Below, in pieces: positions 35,181 to 43,458 of a stretch of 53,121 nucleotides of DNA. Within the stretch, counting starts at the first letter, position 1; every line of letters begins with the position of its first letter. The stretch comes from an uncultured Pelagibacteraceae bacterium. Lineage in GTDB: Bacteria > Pseudomonadota > Alphaproteobacteria > Pelagibacterales > Pelagibacteraceae. The notes under the pieces were generated by a model. It was not told where the DNA came from. It saw nothing but the letters and a program-made list of their open reading frames with translations, and did no database searches. Made by a program: the position numbers and the translations under genes. Where the stretch lies: contig CABZCF010000006.1 of the NCBI GenBank assembly GCA_902524235.1, forward strand, positions 1 to 53,121, given 5' to 3'.

Positions 35181-35810
35181 TTACTCTTTTTTATAGTTTT
35201 TAATCTGTCCTAAAATTGTAATCATTTCGTTATCAGATAGAATTTTAGGTTTTCCTATTTTTAATGCATTTATATATTGTTGACAAATATTTTCTATTTC
35301 CTGAGCAAGTTCAAAGGCTTTATTTAAATTTTTTTCAAAAGCAACCTGACCGTGATTAGACATCAAGCACGCTTTTCTATCTTTAAGCGCTTTAATTATA
35401 TTTTGTGAGAGTTCTTCAGTGCCAAAAGTTGCATAATCAGCACATTTGATATCATTACCACCTGCAAGAGCTACCATATAATGAAATGCAGGTATTGATT
35501 TCCCATGAGTAGAAACTGCTGTAGCATGGGTTGAATGTGCATGAACAATTGCATTCGCTTCTGCCTTATTTAAATATATGTCTTTATGAAATTTCCATTC
35601 TGAAGAAGGTTTCATTTTTTTTTCTTTAAATTTGCCGTCTAAAGATACAAAAACTATGTCTTCATACTTTAAAGATGAATATTTTACTCCGGAAGGGGTT
35701 ATTAAAAAGCCATCATCATGTCTTATGGATATATTTCCCGATCTTAAAGCTGAAAGATTTTCAGTATTAAGCATGTTAGCATATTTAATTACTTCTTCAG
35801 CTGGACTCAT
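35181..35810 (-). CDS. Class II aldolase (L-fuculose-1-phosphate aldolase type), likely cleaving methylthioribulose-1-phosphate
   Basis: 209 residues, zinc-dependent class II aldolase/adducin fold. Glu71 (SSEWKFH), His90, His92 (VHAHSTH) and His153 (SNHGQ) are at the positions of E. coli FucA Glu73, His92, His94, His155 shifted by two. Segments AFHYMVALAGG and ATFGTEEL also match FucA and not the MtnB dehydratase branch. Placed between mtnA and speDE, it fits the Ald2 role of the DHAP shunt: 5-methylthioribulose-1-phosphate to dihydroxyacetone phosphate and 2-methylthioacetaldehyde. Fuculose phosphate cleavage is the alternative, but no fucose genes are near. Confidence 0.88.
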   Translation of the reverse strand: MSPAEEVIKYANMLNTENLSALRSGNISIRHDDGFLITPSGVKYSSLKYEDIVFVSLDGKFKEKKMKPSSEWKFHKDIYLNKAEANAIVHAHSTHATAVSTHGKSIPAFHYMVALAGGNDIKCADYATFGTEELSQNIIKALKDRKACLMSNHGQVAFEKNLNKAFELAQEIENICQQYINALKIGKPKILSDNEMITILGQIKNYKKE

Positions 35811-36132
35811 TATTTTGATTCTCTTTTAATTTTTTTGAAAAAACATATCCAAAAATTAATCCAATTAAAATAATTATGTATTGATAAAGTTTAAGTATAA
35901 TAAATACTATCGGTAATTCTTTTTCAGATGGATTTTTATTAAAATAATTTTTAGAACCATCCTCATATAAATCAATTTGACCAAAAATTAAATAAATACC
36001 ATAAATAACAAGATAAATGCATGGAATAGTTGAAATATATAACAAAGTTTTATTTTCTTTAATTAAACTTAAAAAATTTGCTGAAATAGCAACTAAAATT
36101 AAACTTATTAATGAAAAAATTAATGGGTTCAT
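35797..36132 (-). CDS. Small membrane protein of unknown function in the MTA-salvage operon
   Basis: 111 residues, three hydrophobic segments (about 1-20, 28-50 and 76-98) and a Lys/Asn-rich C-terminal tail. No family recognised. Its start overlaps the mtnA stop by 4 nt and its end overlaps the aldolase start by 14 nt, so translation is coupled and the gene is probably real. The context suggests a role linked to MTA or polyamine metabolism, but nothing in the sequence shows it. Confidence 0.65.
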   Translation of the reverse strand: MNPLIFSLISLILVAISANFLSLIKENKTLLYISTIPCIYLVIYGIYLIFGQIDLYEDGSKNYFNKNPSEKELPIVFIILKLYQYIIILIGLIFGYVFSKKLKENQNNESS

Positions 36133-37199
36133 TTAAATAATTTATTTAACCCCTCTTCCGATGCGCTGCAAATTCCTTTTTCTGTTATTAATCCTGTAAT
36201 AAATTTTGCAGGCGTTACATCAAACGCTAAATTTAAGGATTTACTATTTTCAGGGTATATTTGTATTTTTTTAATATTCCCTTTCTCATCTAAACCTTCA
36301 ATAGTCGATAGTTCATTTGAATCTCTTTCTTCAATTGGAATATTTTTAGAATCTTTTAAATCCCAATCAATCGTAGAGCTTGGCAAAGCCACATAAAATG
36401 GAACATTATTATCTTTAGCAGCAATGGCTTTTAAATAAGTTCCTACTTTGTTGCAAACATCTCCATTAGATAATGTGCGATCAGTCCCAACAATGCACAT
36501 ATCTACCTCGCCTCTTTGCATTAAAATACCACCTGTATTATCTGCTATAATAGTGTTTTTAATATTTTCCTCATTTAATTCAAAAGAAGTTAAATTTGCT
36601 CCTTGATTTCTTGGTCTTGTTTCATCTACCCAAACGTGAATTGGAATATTCTTTTGATGAGCATGATAAATAGGTGATGTTGCTGTACCCCAGTTTATTG
36701 TTGCAAGCCAACCGGCATTACAATGGGTTAAAATATTTACAGTGTCTTTTTTTTTTTTATAAATGTCCTCTATAATTTTAAGTCCATTTATACCAATATT
36801 TTTACAAAAATTTATATCCTCTTCACAAATCTCATTAGCTTTATTAACAGCTATATTTAATATTTCATTACTATTAACACCTTTTAATTTCTTATACATT
36901 CTATCCACTGCCCACTTTAAATTAATAGCAGTCGGTCTAGATTTAATTAAATTTTTACAAGCATTATCCAAAAAAGATTGTTCATTATTTTCTATTAAAG
37001 CTAATACTATGCCATATGCTGCGGTAGCTCCAATTAGAGGTGCCCCTCTGACCTCCATGACTTTTATTGCGTTAATAGCATCATCTACTGACTTTAGCTC
37101 TTTAATCTGAAATTTATGTGGTAATTTTGTTTGATCAATAATTTTAACAGTATTATTCTCAAACCAAATTGTTTTATATTCCTGGCCTTTAATTCTCAT
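36129..37199 (-). CDS. mtnA: Methylthioribose-1-phosphate isomerase
   Basis: Converts 5-methylthioribose-1-phosphate to 5-methylthioribulose-1-phosphate. eIF2B-like fold of 356 residues. Landmarks: MEVRGAPLIGATAAYG, the catalytic-Cys segment LTHCNAGWLAT, and the catalytic-Asp segment IVGTDRTLSNGDVCNKVGTY. Overlaps the GFA gene upstream and the small membrane gene downstream by 4 nt each. With mtnP upstream and the FucA-type aldolase downstream it supplies the aldolase substrate. Confidence 0.95.
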   Translation of the reverse strand: MRIKGQEYKTIWFENNTVKIIDQTKLPHKFQIKELKSVDDAINAIKVMEVRGAPLIGATAAYGIVLALIENNEQSFLDNACKNLIKSRPTAINLKWAVDRMYKKLKGVNSNEILNIAVNKANEICEEDINFCKNIGINGLKIIEDIYKKKKDTVNILTHCNAGWLATINWGTATSPIYHAHQKNIPIHVWVDETRPRNQGANLTSFELNEENIKNTIIADNTGGILMQRGEVDMCIVGTDRTLSNGDVCNKVGTYLKAIAAKDNNVPFYVALPSSTIDWDLKDSKNIPIEERDSNELSTIEGLDEKGNIKKIQIYPENSKSLNLAFDVTPAKFITGLITEKGICSASEEGLNKLFK

Positions 37200-37666
37200 T
37201 TAATTCTTTCCAAACTGTCCTTGGGCCAAGTTTTTTCTCTATCATACATTTCATTATAGCAAATTTTCTTGTCATTAATTTCAATCCAAGGATCTTTACT
37301 TTTAATAAATATATGTGCTTGTGGTTCGATTGGCCTCTCTAATGTCTGAGTTCTTACTGCTATTCTTCCTTTAGAAATATTATATCTACAAAAAACATAT
37401 ACACCACATATAATACAAAAATAAGCATTGTAACCTTTTCCACTACCGGTAGGTAAATCAATTGAGGCTACATCTCCACTTATTTTAAAATCTTCTTCCA
37501 TAACCATTGTATGAATTACAAATGAAGAACCTGTAGATAATTTGCAATTTTTACAATGGCATGCTTGTGTAAATAAAGGATTTCCTTCAATTTTATATTT
37601 AACGTTACCACAAGTACAATTCCCTTTAATTTCGTTTTTCTTGCTCATCTTTATATTTTTACTCAA
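37196..37666 (-). CDS. GFA-family (glutathione-dependent formaldehyde-activating enzyme-like) protein
   Basis: 156 residues, zinc-binding fold. Cys pairs are in GNCTCGNVKY, the C-H-C-K-N-C cluster CHCKNC, and the later CIICGVYVF. These fit the CENP-V/GFA family, some members of which bind glutathione adducts. Being inside the mtnP-mtnA unit, it could handle an aldehyde such as methylthioacetaldehyde; this is inference only. The start may be the ATG 18 nt further in, because two Met occur early. Confidence 0.85.
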   Translation of the reverse strand: MSKNIKMSKKNEIKGNCTCGNVKYKIEGNPLFTQACHCKNCKLSTGSSFVIHTMVMEEDFKISGDVASIDLPTGSGKGYNAYFCIICGVYVFCRYNISKGRIAVRTQTLERPIEPQAHIFIKSKDPWIEINDKKICYNEMYDREKTWPKDSLERIK

Positions 37667-37684
37667 TAAATTTTAAATTTTTTT

Positions 37685-38554
37685 TCATTTATTAAGCACC
37701 CTGCCTGCAATTGTATTTAATTTATCTTTAGTTTTTTGGGTTCTTTTTTCTGGAGCTGTAATTATTGCTACATCTAAGCAATTATTAGTTGGATCATTAG
37801 GATCAATATGATTTTCAAATTTCTCTATTAAATTTTTTATCATTTTTCTTGCTTTTGAAGCATTATCTAATAGTACTTTTATAACTTTTTGAACATCAAC
37901 ATTCTCATGTTCTGGATGCCAACAATCATAATCTGTTACCATAGAAACTGAGGCATATCTTATTTCAGCTTCTCTCGCCAATTTAGATTCTGGCATATTA
38001 GTCATTCCGATTATATCTGCATTCCAAGACCGGTATAAATTAGATTCAGCTAATGTAGAAAATTGCGGACCTTCCATAACCACATATGTTCCTCCTCTTT
38101 TATAATCTATATTAGACTGTTTAATTGCTTCTTCACATGCATTCATTAACCCGTTTGAAGTTGGACTAGCCATTGAAACGTGAGCGACTATTTCATCATC
38201 AAAAAATGTTTTATTTCTTGCAAAAGTTCTATCAATAAATTGATCAACGATGACAAATTTTCCAGGTTCCAAATCTTCTTTAAGAGATCCAACAGCTGAA
38301 ACTGAAACTAAATCTGTGACGCCTAATTGTTTTAATGCATCAATATTTGCTCTAAAATTTATTTTTGAAGGAGATATAAAGTGACCTCGGCCATGTCTTG
38401 GAATAAAGTATACCTCTTTATTATTATAATTTATTTTATGAATTTTGTCTGAGGGTTTTCCCCAAGGAGTATTTATCTCTAATTCCTCTTTATCCTTAAA
38501 TTCCTCAATATCATAAAGTCCACTTCCACCTATGATTCCTAATTTATTTGTCAT
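37685..38554 (-). CDS. mtnP: S-methyl-5'-thioadenosine phosphorylase
   Basis: Splits methylthioadenosine with phosphate to adenine and 5-methylthioribose-1-phosphate. 289 residues. Phosphate loop GIIGGSGLYD, FIPRHGRGH with its Arg-His, and the nucleoside pocket VMEGPQFSTLAES followed by GMTNMPESKLAREAEI. The segment following TDYDCWH matches MtnP not purine nucleoside phosphorylase. It opens the operon that ends with speDE and is divergent from apt, whose enzyme uses its adenine product. Confidence 0.95.
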   Translation of the reverse strand: MTNKLGIIGGSGLYDIEEFKDKEELEINTPWGKPSDKIHKINYNNKEVYFIPRHGRGHFISPSKINFRANIDALKQLGVTDLVSVSAVGSLKEDLEPGKFVIVDQFIDRTFARNKTFFDDEIVAHVSMASPTSNGLMNACEEAIKQSNIDYKRGGTYVVMEGPQFSTLAESNLYRSWNADIIGMTNMPESKLAREAEIRYASVSMVTDYDCWHPEHENVDVQKVIKVLLDNASKARKMIKNLIEKFENHIDPNDPTNNCLDVAIITAPEKRTQKTKDKLNTIAGRVLNK

Positions 38555-38594
38555 ATTATTTAAAATGAATTATTTATTTATATCTTAAAAAATT

Positions 38595-39122
38595 ATGGAT
38601 TTAAAAGAATATATTAGATCAATTCCAGATTACCCAAAAAAAGGAATACTATTTAGAGATATTACAACTTTAATCAAAAATGAAAATGCATTTTCAGAAA
38701 CTATTAATATTATGACAGAAAAATTAAAAAAATATGAATTTGATAAAATTACCGCTATCGAATCTAGAGGATTTATCTTTGCGTCAGCTATCTCTTATAT
38801 TTTAAAAAAACCATTTATATTATTGAGAAAAAAAAATAAATTACCAGCTGAAAGATTCTCAGTAGATTTTAAGTTAGAATACGGTACAGCCACAATTGAA
38901 ATGCATAAAGACTCGGTTGATAAAAATGAAAAGGTCGTAATTATTGATGATTTAATCGCAACTGGAGGTACTGCTGAAGCAGCAGCTAAAATAATCGAAA
39001 TGTCAGGAGGAAAAGTATCAAATTTTTTATTTGTTATAAATTTATTTGACCTAGGTGGAAATAAAAATTTAATTAAAAAGGGATATAAGACTGAGAGTTT
39101 GATTGAGTTTCCTGGTCATTGA
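38595..39122 (+). CDS. apt: Adenine phosphoribosyltransferase
   Basis: Converts adenine and PRPP to AMP. 175 residues, type I phosphoribosyltransferase; PRPP loop VIIDDLIATGGTAEAA, the hood segment IESRGFIFASAIS, and the early IPDYPKKGILFRDIT are all family hallmarks. It is divergent from mtnP with 40 nt between starts. The pairing gives a direct route for adenine released from methylthioadenosine. It overlaps the end of the convergent glycosyltransferase gene by 7 nt. Confidence 0.96.
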   Translation: MDLKEYIRSIPDYPKKGILFRDITTLIKNENAFSETINIMTEKLKKYEFDKITAIESRGFIFASAISYILKKPFILLRKKNKLPAERFSVDFKLEYGTATIEMHKDSVDKNEKVVIIDDLIATGGTAEAAAKIIEMSGGKVSNFLFVINLFDLGGNKNLIKKGYKTESLIEFPGH

Positions 39123-39973
39123 TCAATTCTATAAAAAGATTTTTTGCCAATAAATGCATTAATTATTCCTAGAAACCGCATTTTGTAAATTTTACTTTTA
39201 CGATTTTTAAATATTAGTAAATAGAAAATATATTTGAATATAGAAGATATAAAATTTGGAAATATTTTTATTGTTGAAAATAAAAAACCTGAATGTTTTT
39301 TATTATAATAAAATTTAGACCACATCCAATGCCAATTTCTCAACAAATCAAATTCATAAGAATCTTTAATATTTGATGATGATGCTCCCAAATGATCAAT
39401 TAATGAATTTTTAATAATATAAATTTTTTGATTATTTTTTTTAGCTCGTAAACAAATATCGTCATTTTCAAGATACAAAAAAATATTTTCATCAAAAAAT
39501 GAGTTATTAAATTTACTTTTATTAATTAGCATTGAAAAACCATCTATAGTATCAACTTCAATTATTTGATTATTTAAATCACTTTTTTTTTCGTAAATTT
39601 TGTAATTAGGAAAACTACTATCACTACACAAAGGTGATAAAATAGCAAAATCAACTATTTTATCTGCTGCTTCAATTAATTTATCAATCGTCGATACATT
39701 TAACTTTGTATCTGGATTAAGAATGTACGCAAATTGAGTTTTTGATCTTAAAATACCTATATTATTTGAAGCACCCATACCTAAGTTATGATTTATCAAA
39801 ACCTCAATATTGTCATATTTTGATTCTAATTCTTCTTTTAATTTAGTGTTTCTTGAATTTTCTATTACAATTTTTTTAGAAATTTGCGGTAACGAATTTA
39901 AACAAGAATGAATAACATTTTCACTTTTAAAGCAAACAATTATGAAAGTAATATTATTTAGATCTAATTTCAT
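39116..39973 (-). CDS. Family 2 glycosyltransferase (rhamnosyltransferase-like)
   Basis: GT-A fold, 285 residues. NTP-binding start ITFIIVCFKSENVIHSCLNSLPQ, then HNLGMGASNNIG and the metal-binding AYILNPDTKL, then the acceptor-side LYLENDDICLRAKK. This pattern fits WbbL-type rhamnosyltransferases. The nearby dTDP-sugar genes (40.0-42.5 kb) agree with a deoxysugar donor. It is convergent with apt and divergent from the dTDP-glucose dehydratase gene. Confidence 0.88.
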   Translation of the reverse strand: MKLDLNNITFIIVCFKSENVIHSCLNSLPQISKKIVIENSRNTKLKEELESKYDNIEVLINHNLGMGASNNIGILRSKTQFAYILNPDTKLNVSTIDKLIEAADKIVDFAILSPLCSDSSFPNYKIYEKKSDLNNQIIEVDTIDGFSMLINKSKFNNSFFDENIFLYLENDDICLRAKKNNQKIYIIKNSLIDHLGASSSNIKDSYEFDLLRNWHWMWSKFYYNKKHSGFLFSTIKIFPNFISSIFKYIFYLLIFKNRKSKIYKMRFLGIINAFIGKKSFYRIDQ

Positions 39974-40020
39974 TAAGACAAATAAGTATACTAAATCTAT
40001 CTATTAATGTAAAAAAAACT

Positions 40021-41043
40021 ATGCAAAAAATTTTAGTGACAGGCGGACTAGGTTTTATCGGAAGCAATCTTATAAGAATGCTTTTAGATAAAAATTATTA
40101 TGTAATAAATATTGATAAGGTTAGTTATGCATCAAATTTTTACAACCTAAAAGATGTTTTAAATAACAAAAATTATAAGTTTATTAGAACAGATATAGCA
40201 AATAAAAAAAGGATAAAAAAAATACTTAATTATTTTAAGCCAATTTGTATTTTTAATCTTGCGGCGGAGACCCATGTTGATAGATCTATTGATAGTCCAA
40301 AAAATTTTATAGATACAAATATTATTGGAACATTTAATCTACTAGAATGTTTTAGAGAATATAATAATAGAAATAAAAAGGGCAAACTTATACATATATC
40401 CACAGACGAAGTATTTGGAGATGTGTTGATTGGAAGATCAAAAGAGTCAGACGCTTATGCTCCTAGCTCGCCTTATGCAGCATCTAAAGCATCATCAGAT
40501 CATTTAGTTTACTCTTATATAAGAACTTATAAAATACCAGCAATTATAACTAATTGTTCAAATAATTATGGTCCAAGACAACATCCAGAGAAATTGATTC
40601 CGAAACTAATTTATAATGCGATCACAAACAAAGCTTTACCAATATATGGAAAAGGTAAAAACTCTAGAGAATGGATTTATGTAGATGATCATTGTGATGC
40701 ACTAATAAAAGTTTTTAAAAAAGGTAAAATTGGACATTTTTATAATATTGGATCTAATGTTAATTTAAATAATTTAAATGTAACAAAAATTCTTTTATCA
40801 GTAATAAAAAAGAAAAATAAACTTGGAAAAAATGTAAAAGTAAAATTTGTAAAAGATAGACCTGGGCATGATATTAGATATGCAATAAATAGTACAAAAA
40901 TTAAAAAAGAGTTAGGATGGAAACCAAAAATGAGTTTTACAAAAGGAATTGAAAATACATTTGATTGGTATTCCAAAAATAAAACCTATTATTCACATTT
41001 AAAAAAAAAAGATATAATTAGAAGAATTGGTTTAAAAAAATGA
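40021..41043 (+). CDS. rfbB: dTDP-glucose 4,6-dehydratase
   Basis: Short-chain dehydrogenase/reductase, 340 residues. NAD loop GGLGFIGSN, the HVDRSID and THVDRS segment near residue 85, the catalytic HISTDEVFGD region with Asp-Glu, and the Tyr-x3-Lys active site YAASKAS. It makes dTDP-4-keto-6-deoxyglucose. It shares 4 nt with rfbA. The order rfbB-rfbA-rfbC-like is retained, but rfbD is missing. Confidence 0.95.
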   Translation: MQKILVTGGLGFIGSNLIRMLLDKNYYVINIDKVSYASNFYNLKDVLNNKNYKFIRTDIANKKRIKKILNYFKPICIFNLAAETHVDRSIDSPKNFIDTNIIGTFNLLECFREYNNRNKKGKLIHISTDEVFGDVLIGRSKESDAYAPSSPYAASKASSDHLVYSYIRTYKIPAIITNCSNNYGPRQHPEKLIPKLIYNAITNKALPIYGKGKNSREWIYVDDHCDALIKVFKKGKIGHFYNIGSNVNLNNLNVTKILLSVIKKKNKLGKNVKVKFVKDRPGHDIRYAINSTKIKKELGWKPKMSFTKGIENTFDWYSKNKTYYSHLKKKDIIRRIGLKK

Positions 41044-41906
41044 TAAAAAAAGGAATAATACTCTCTGGTGGTAAAGGTACTAGAATGAGCCCTTTAACTA
41101 AGGCAGTAAATAAACAACTTTTACCAATATACGATAAACCATTAATTTATTATCCGTTATCTATATTAATGTTAGCTAAAATAAAAGATATTCTTATTGT
41201 AGTAAATAAAGGTCAATTAGATCAATATAAAAAATTATTACCTGATGGAAAACATCTTGGTATAAAAATCTCCTATATAGAGCAAGACAAGCCAAGAGGT
41301 TTGCCAGATGCATTCATATTAGGGGAAAAATTTATAGGAAAAAGTGGTGTATCTCTAATACTTGGAGATAATTTTTTTTATGGACAATATTTGTCTGAAA
41401 AACTTAAGCAATCTATTAAAGTTAAAAATGGCGCAAAAGTATTTTTACACAAAGTAAAGAGTCCAGAAAAGTATGGTGTTGCAAAGATAAAAAAAAATAA
41501 AATAATAACTATTAAAGAAAAGCCAAAAAAATATTTTTCAGATTTTGCTATAACTGGACTTTATTTTTTTGATAAAAATGTAGTTCGTTATTCTAAGGAA
41601 CTAAAGCCTTCAAAAAGAGGAGAGCTAGAAATAACTGATCTATTAAACAAATATAAGAAAAAAAACAAATTATCTGCAGACTTTATTGGAAGAGGTGGAG
41701 CATGGCTAGATACTGGTTCAATAAGCGATTATTATAAAACTAGTAATTTTGTATCAGCTATTGAAAATAGACAAGGATTTAAAATTGCTTGCATAGAGGA
41801 AATTGCATTTTTAAACAAATGGATAACTAAAAAAAAAGTTAAAGATGCAATTAAGTTTTATGGTAATTGCGAATATTCAGCATATTTAAAAAAATTAATA
41901 CAATAA
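41040..41906 (+). CDS. rfbA: Glucose-1-phosphate thymidylyltransferase
   Basis: Makes dTDP-glucose from dTTP and glucose 1-phosphate. 288 residues. Nucleotide loop LSGGKGTRMSPLTKAVNKQLLPIYDKPLIYYPLS, LGDNFFYG with the metal Asp, and EKPKKYFSDFAITGLYFFD with the second metal-site region. It overlaps rfbB by 4 nt and shares TAATG with the epimerase-like gene. Confidence 0.95.
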   Translation: MIKKGIILSGGKGTRMSPLTKAVNKQLLPIYDKPLIYYPLSILMLAKIKDILIVVNKGQLDQYKKLLPDGKHLGIKISYIEQDKPRGLPDAFILGEKFIGKSGVSLILGDNFFYGQYLSEKLKQSIKVKNGAKVFLHKVKSPEKYGVAKIKKNKIITIKEKPKKYFSDFAITGLYFFDKNVVRYSKELKPSKRGELEITDLLNKYKKKNKLSADFIGRGGAWLDTGSISDYYKTSNFVSAIENRQGFKIACIEEIAFLNKWITKKKVKDAIKFYGNCEYSAYLKKLIQ

Positions 41907-42451
41907 TGATATCTAAGACAAAATTTAAAGATTTGATAATTATAAAAAATAAACTTTTTAAAGATAAAAGAGGGTATTTTAAGGAGCTGTTCAGAGAGAA
42001 AGAAATTAATAAAAATTTTCCTTTTGTTGTTATGTCTCTTTCAAAAAAAAATGTGATTAGAGGATTACACTTACAAACAAATAAGTCTCAAGGAAAATTT
42101 ATTTCTGTAATTAAAGGTAAAATTTTTGATGTAGCTTTAGATTTAAGAAAAAACTCAAAAACTTTTGGAAAATACTTTTCGATATATCTTAGTGAAAAAA
42201 ATTCTAAATCTATATATGTTCCACCAGGATTTGCCCATGGTTTTTGTGGACTAGAGAAAGAAAATTATATGATTTATAGTTGTACAAATTATAGAGATAA
42301 AAATACTGAGATAGGTATTAAATTTAATGATCAGGACTTAAAAATTAAGTGGCCTATAAAAAAACCGATACTATCTAATAAAGATAAATATAATATAACT
42401 TTTAAAGAATTTAAAAAAATTTTATATGGTAAAAATACCAAAAAATTGTAA
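41906..42451 (+). CDS. rfbC: dTDP-4-dehydrorhamnose 3,5-epimerase-like protein
   Basis: Cupin epimerase, about 181 residues from ATG 41906 (the frame extends upstream to 41867 inside rfbA, but MISKTKFKDLIII is the usual start). RGLHLQTNKSQGK carries the catalytic His, YVPPGFAHGFCGL is the family core, and the C-terminal NDQDLKIKWP is normal. It may make either dTDP-4-keto-rhamnose or a one-site epimer. It is overlapped by 26 nt by the following methyltransferase, and rfbD is absent, so the final sugar is uncertain. Confidence 0.88.
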   Translation: MISKTKFKDLIIIKNKLFKDKRGYFKELFREKEINKNFPFVVMSLSKKNVIRGLHLQTNKSQGKFISVIKGKIFDVALDLRKNSKTFGKYFSIYLSEKNSKSIYVPPGFAHGFCGLEKENYMIYSCTNYRDKNTEIGIKFNDQDLKIKWPIKKPILSNKDKYNITFKEFKKILYGKNTKKL

Positions 42452-43259
42452 ATTTTATCATGTGCAAGAAATACAAGGTTTAGATAAACCAACAAAAGGT
42501 CCATTTGACCTAAGAAAAAATGTTTATCAACTTCTTGGTGATTGTGACTATAAAAATAAAAGTGTTTTAGAGCTTGGTCCAGCTAGTGGTTTTATTACAT
42601 TTTTTTTGGAAAATTTAGGTGCAAAAGTTTCTTGTATAGACCTATCTATTAAGAAAGATGAGTGGGATACAATACCTCATGTTAATGTTAATTGGAAAAA
42701 AAAACAACGTTTGGCTATGAAAGATTTATCCAAAGTTAGAAATGCCTTTTGGTTTGCTCATAAACAAAACAAATCAAATGCAAAATTGATAGAAACACAT
42801 ATACTTAAATTACCTAAATCTTTACCAATACATGATTATGGGCTTATAGCTACAGTATTACTTCATATTCAAAATCCTTTTTTAGCTTTAAGAAATATGT
42901 GTTCAAAAGTGAAAGAAAGAATAATTATTTCAGATCTTGTAGATGATATGGGAATAGTTTCTACAAAACATAGATTTAAATTTAGTAATATATCTAAATC
43001 TTTATCAAGTGATTATTTTAACAAAAATACCTTTATAAAGTTTCTACCAAGAAGTAATGTTATGAACTTAAATTACGATACATGGTGGAAACTATCACCA
43101 GCAACAATTATTGAAATGATGAGTATTCTAGGGTTTAAGAAAGAAAAATATTTAGAACATGTGCAATATTGTAATAACAAACCATTTGATATGTATACAA
43201 TTGTATTTAAAAGACATGTAAAAATCAGAAAGAATCTATATTTTAATAACTCAAAATAA
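42426..43259 (+). CDS. SAM-dependent methyltransferase in dTDP-sugar cluster
   Basis: 277 residues with class I methyltransferase motif I LELGPASGFITFFLEN (residues about 45-60), acidic loop IDLS and a motif near DYGLIATVLLHIQNP. The N-terminal PTKGPFDLR and the general order resemble DUF1698-like or sugar-methyltransferase proteins. It starts 26 nt inside the epimerase gene, which argues for coupled expression and for a sugar-modifying role. The exact acceptor is unknown. Confidence 0.8.
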   Translation: MVKIPKNCKFYHVQEIQGLDKPTKGPFDLRKNVYQLLGDCDYKNKSVLELGPASGFITFFLENLGAKVSCIDLSIKKDEWDTIPHVNVNWKKKQRLAMKDLSKVRNAFWFAHKQNKSNAKLIETHILKLPKSLPIHDYGLIATVLLHIQNPFLALRNMCSKVKERIIISDLVDDMGIVSTKHRFKFSNISKSLSSDYFNKNTFIKFLPRSNVMNLNYDTWWKLSPATIIEMMSILGFKKEKYLEHVQYCNNKPFDMYTIVFKRHVKIRKNLYFNNSK

Positions 43260-43275
43260 TTGTTAAATATATATT

Positions 43276-43322
43276 TGGTAGCGGGAAATGGGATCGAACC
43301 ACTGACCTCGAGCTTATGAGTC
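43276..43322 (-). pseudogene. Fragment of tRNA-Met: 3' half only
   Basis: 45 of 47 bases are identical to the 3' part of the intact tRNA-Met at 44369-44445 (anticodon arm, T arm, acceptor strand and CCA). The two changes are C64 to T and C41 to T by tRNA numbering. Past 43322 the match stops abruptly; the next bases look only vaguely tRNA-like. With the intact gene it forms a direct repeat around a lone methyltransferase gene, the usual trace of integration or duplication at a tRNA. Confidence 0.85.
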
Positions 43323-43458
43323 TATCGCCATGAACCCTTCTTCACTCACCTAGAACAATTACTCCTGTAAATGCTTTCTTTCCTTTCTATAGATATTTGA
43401 TCAAATTATAGAATCTTAGTCATGAACCAATTTCATTTAAGCACTATTGGAGCGGGAA

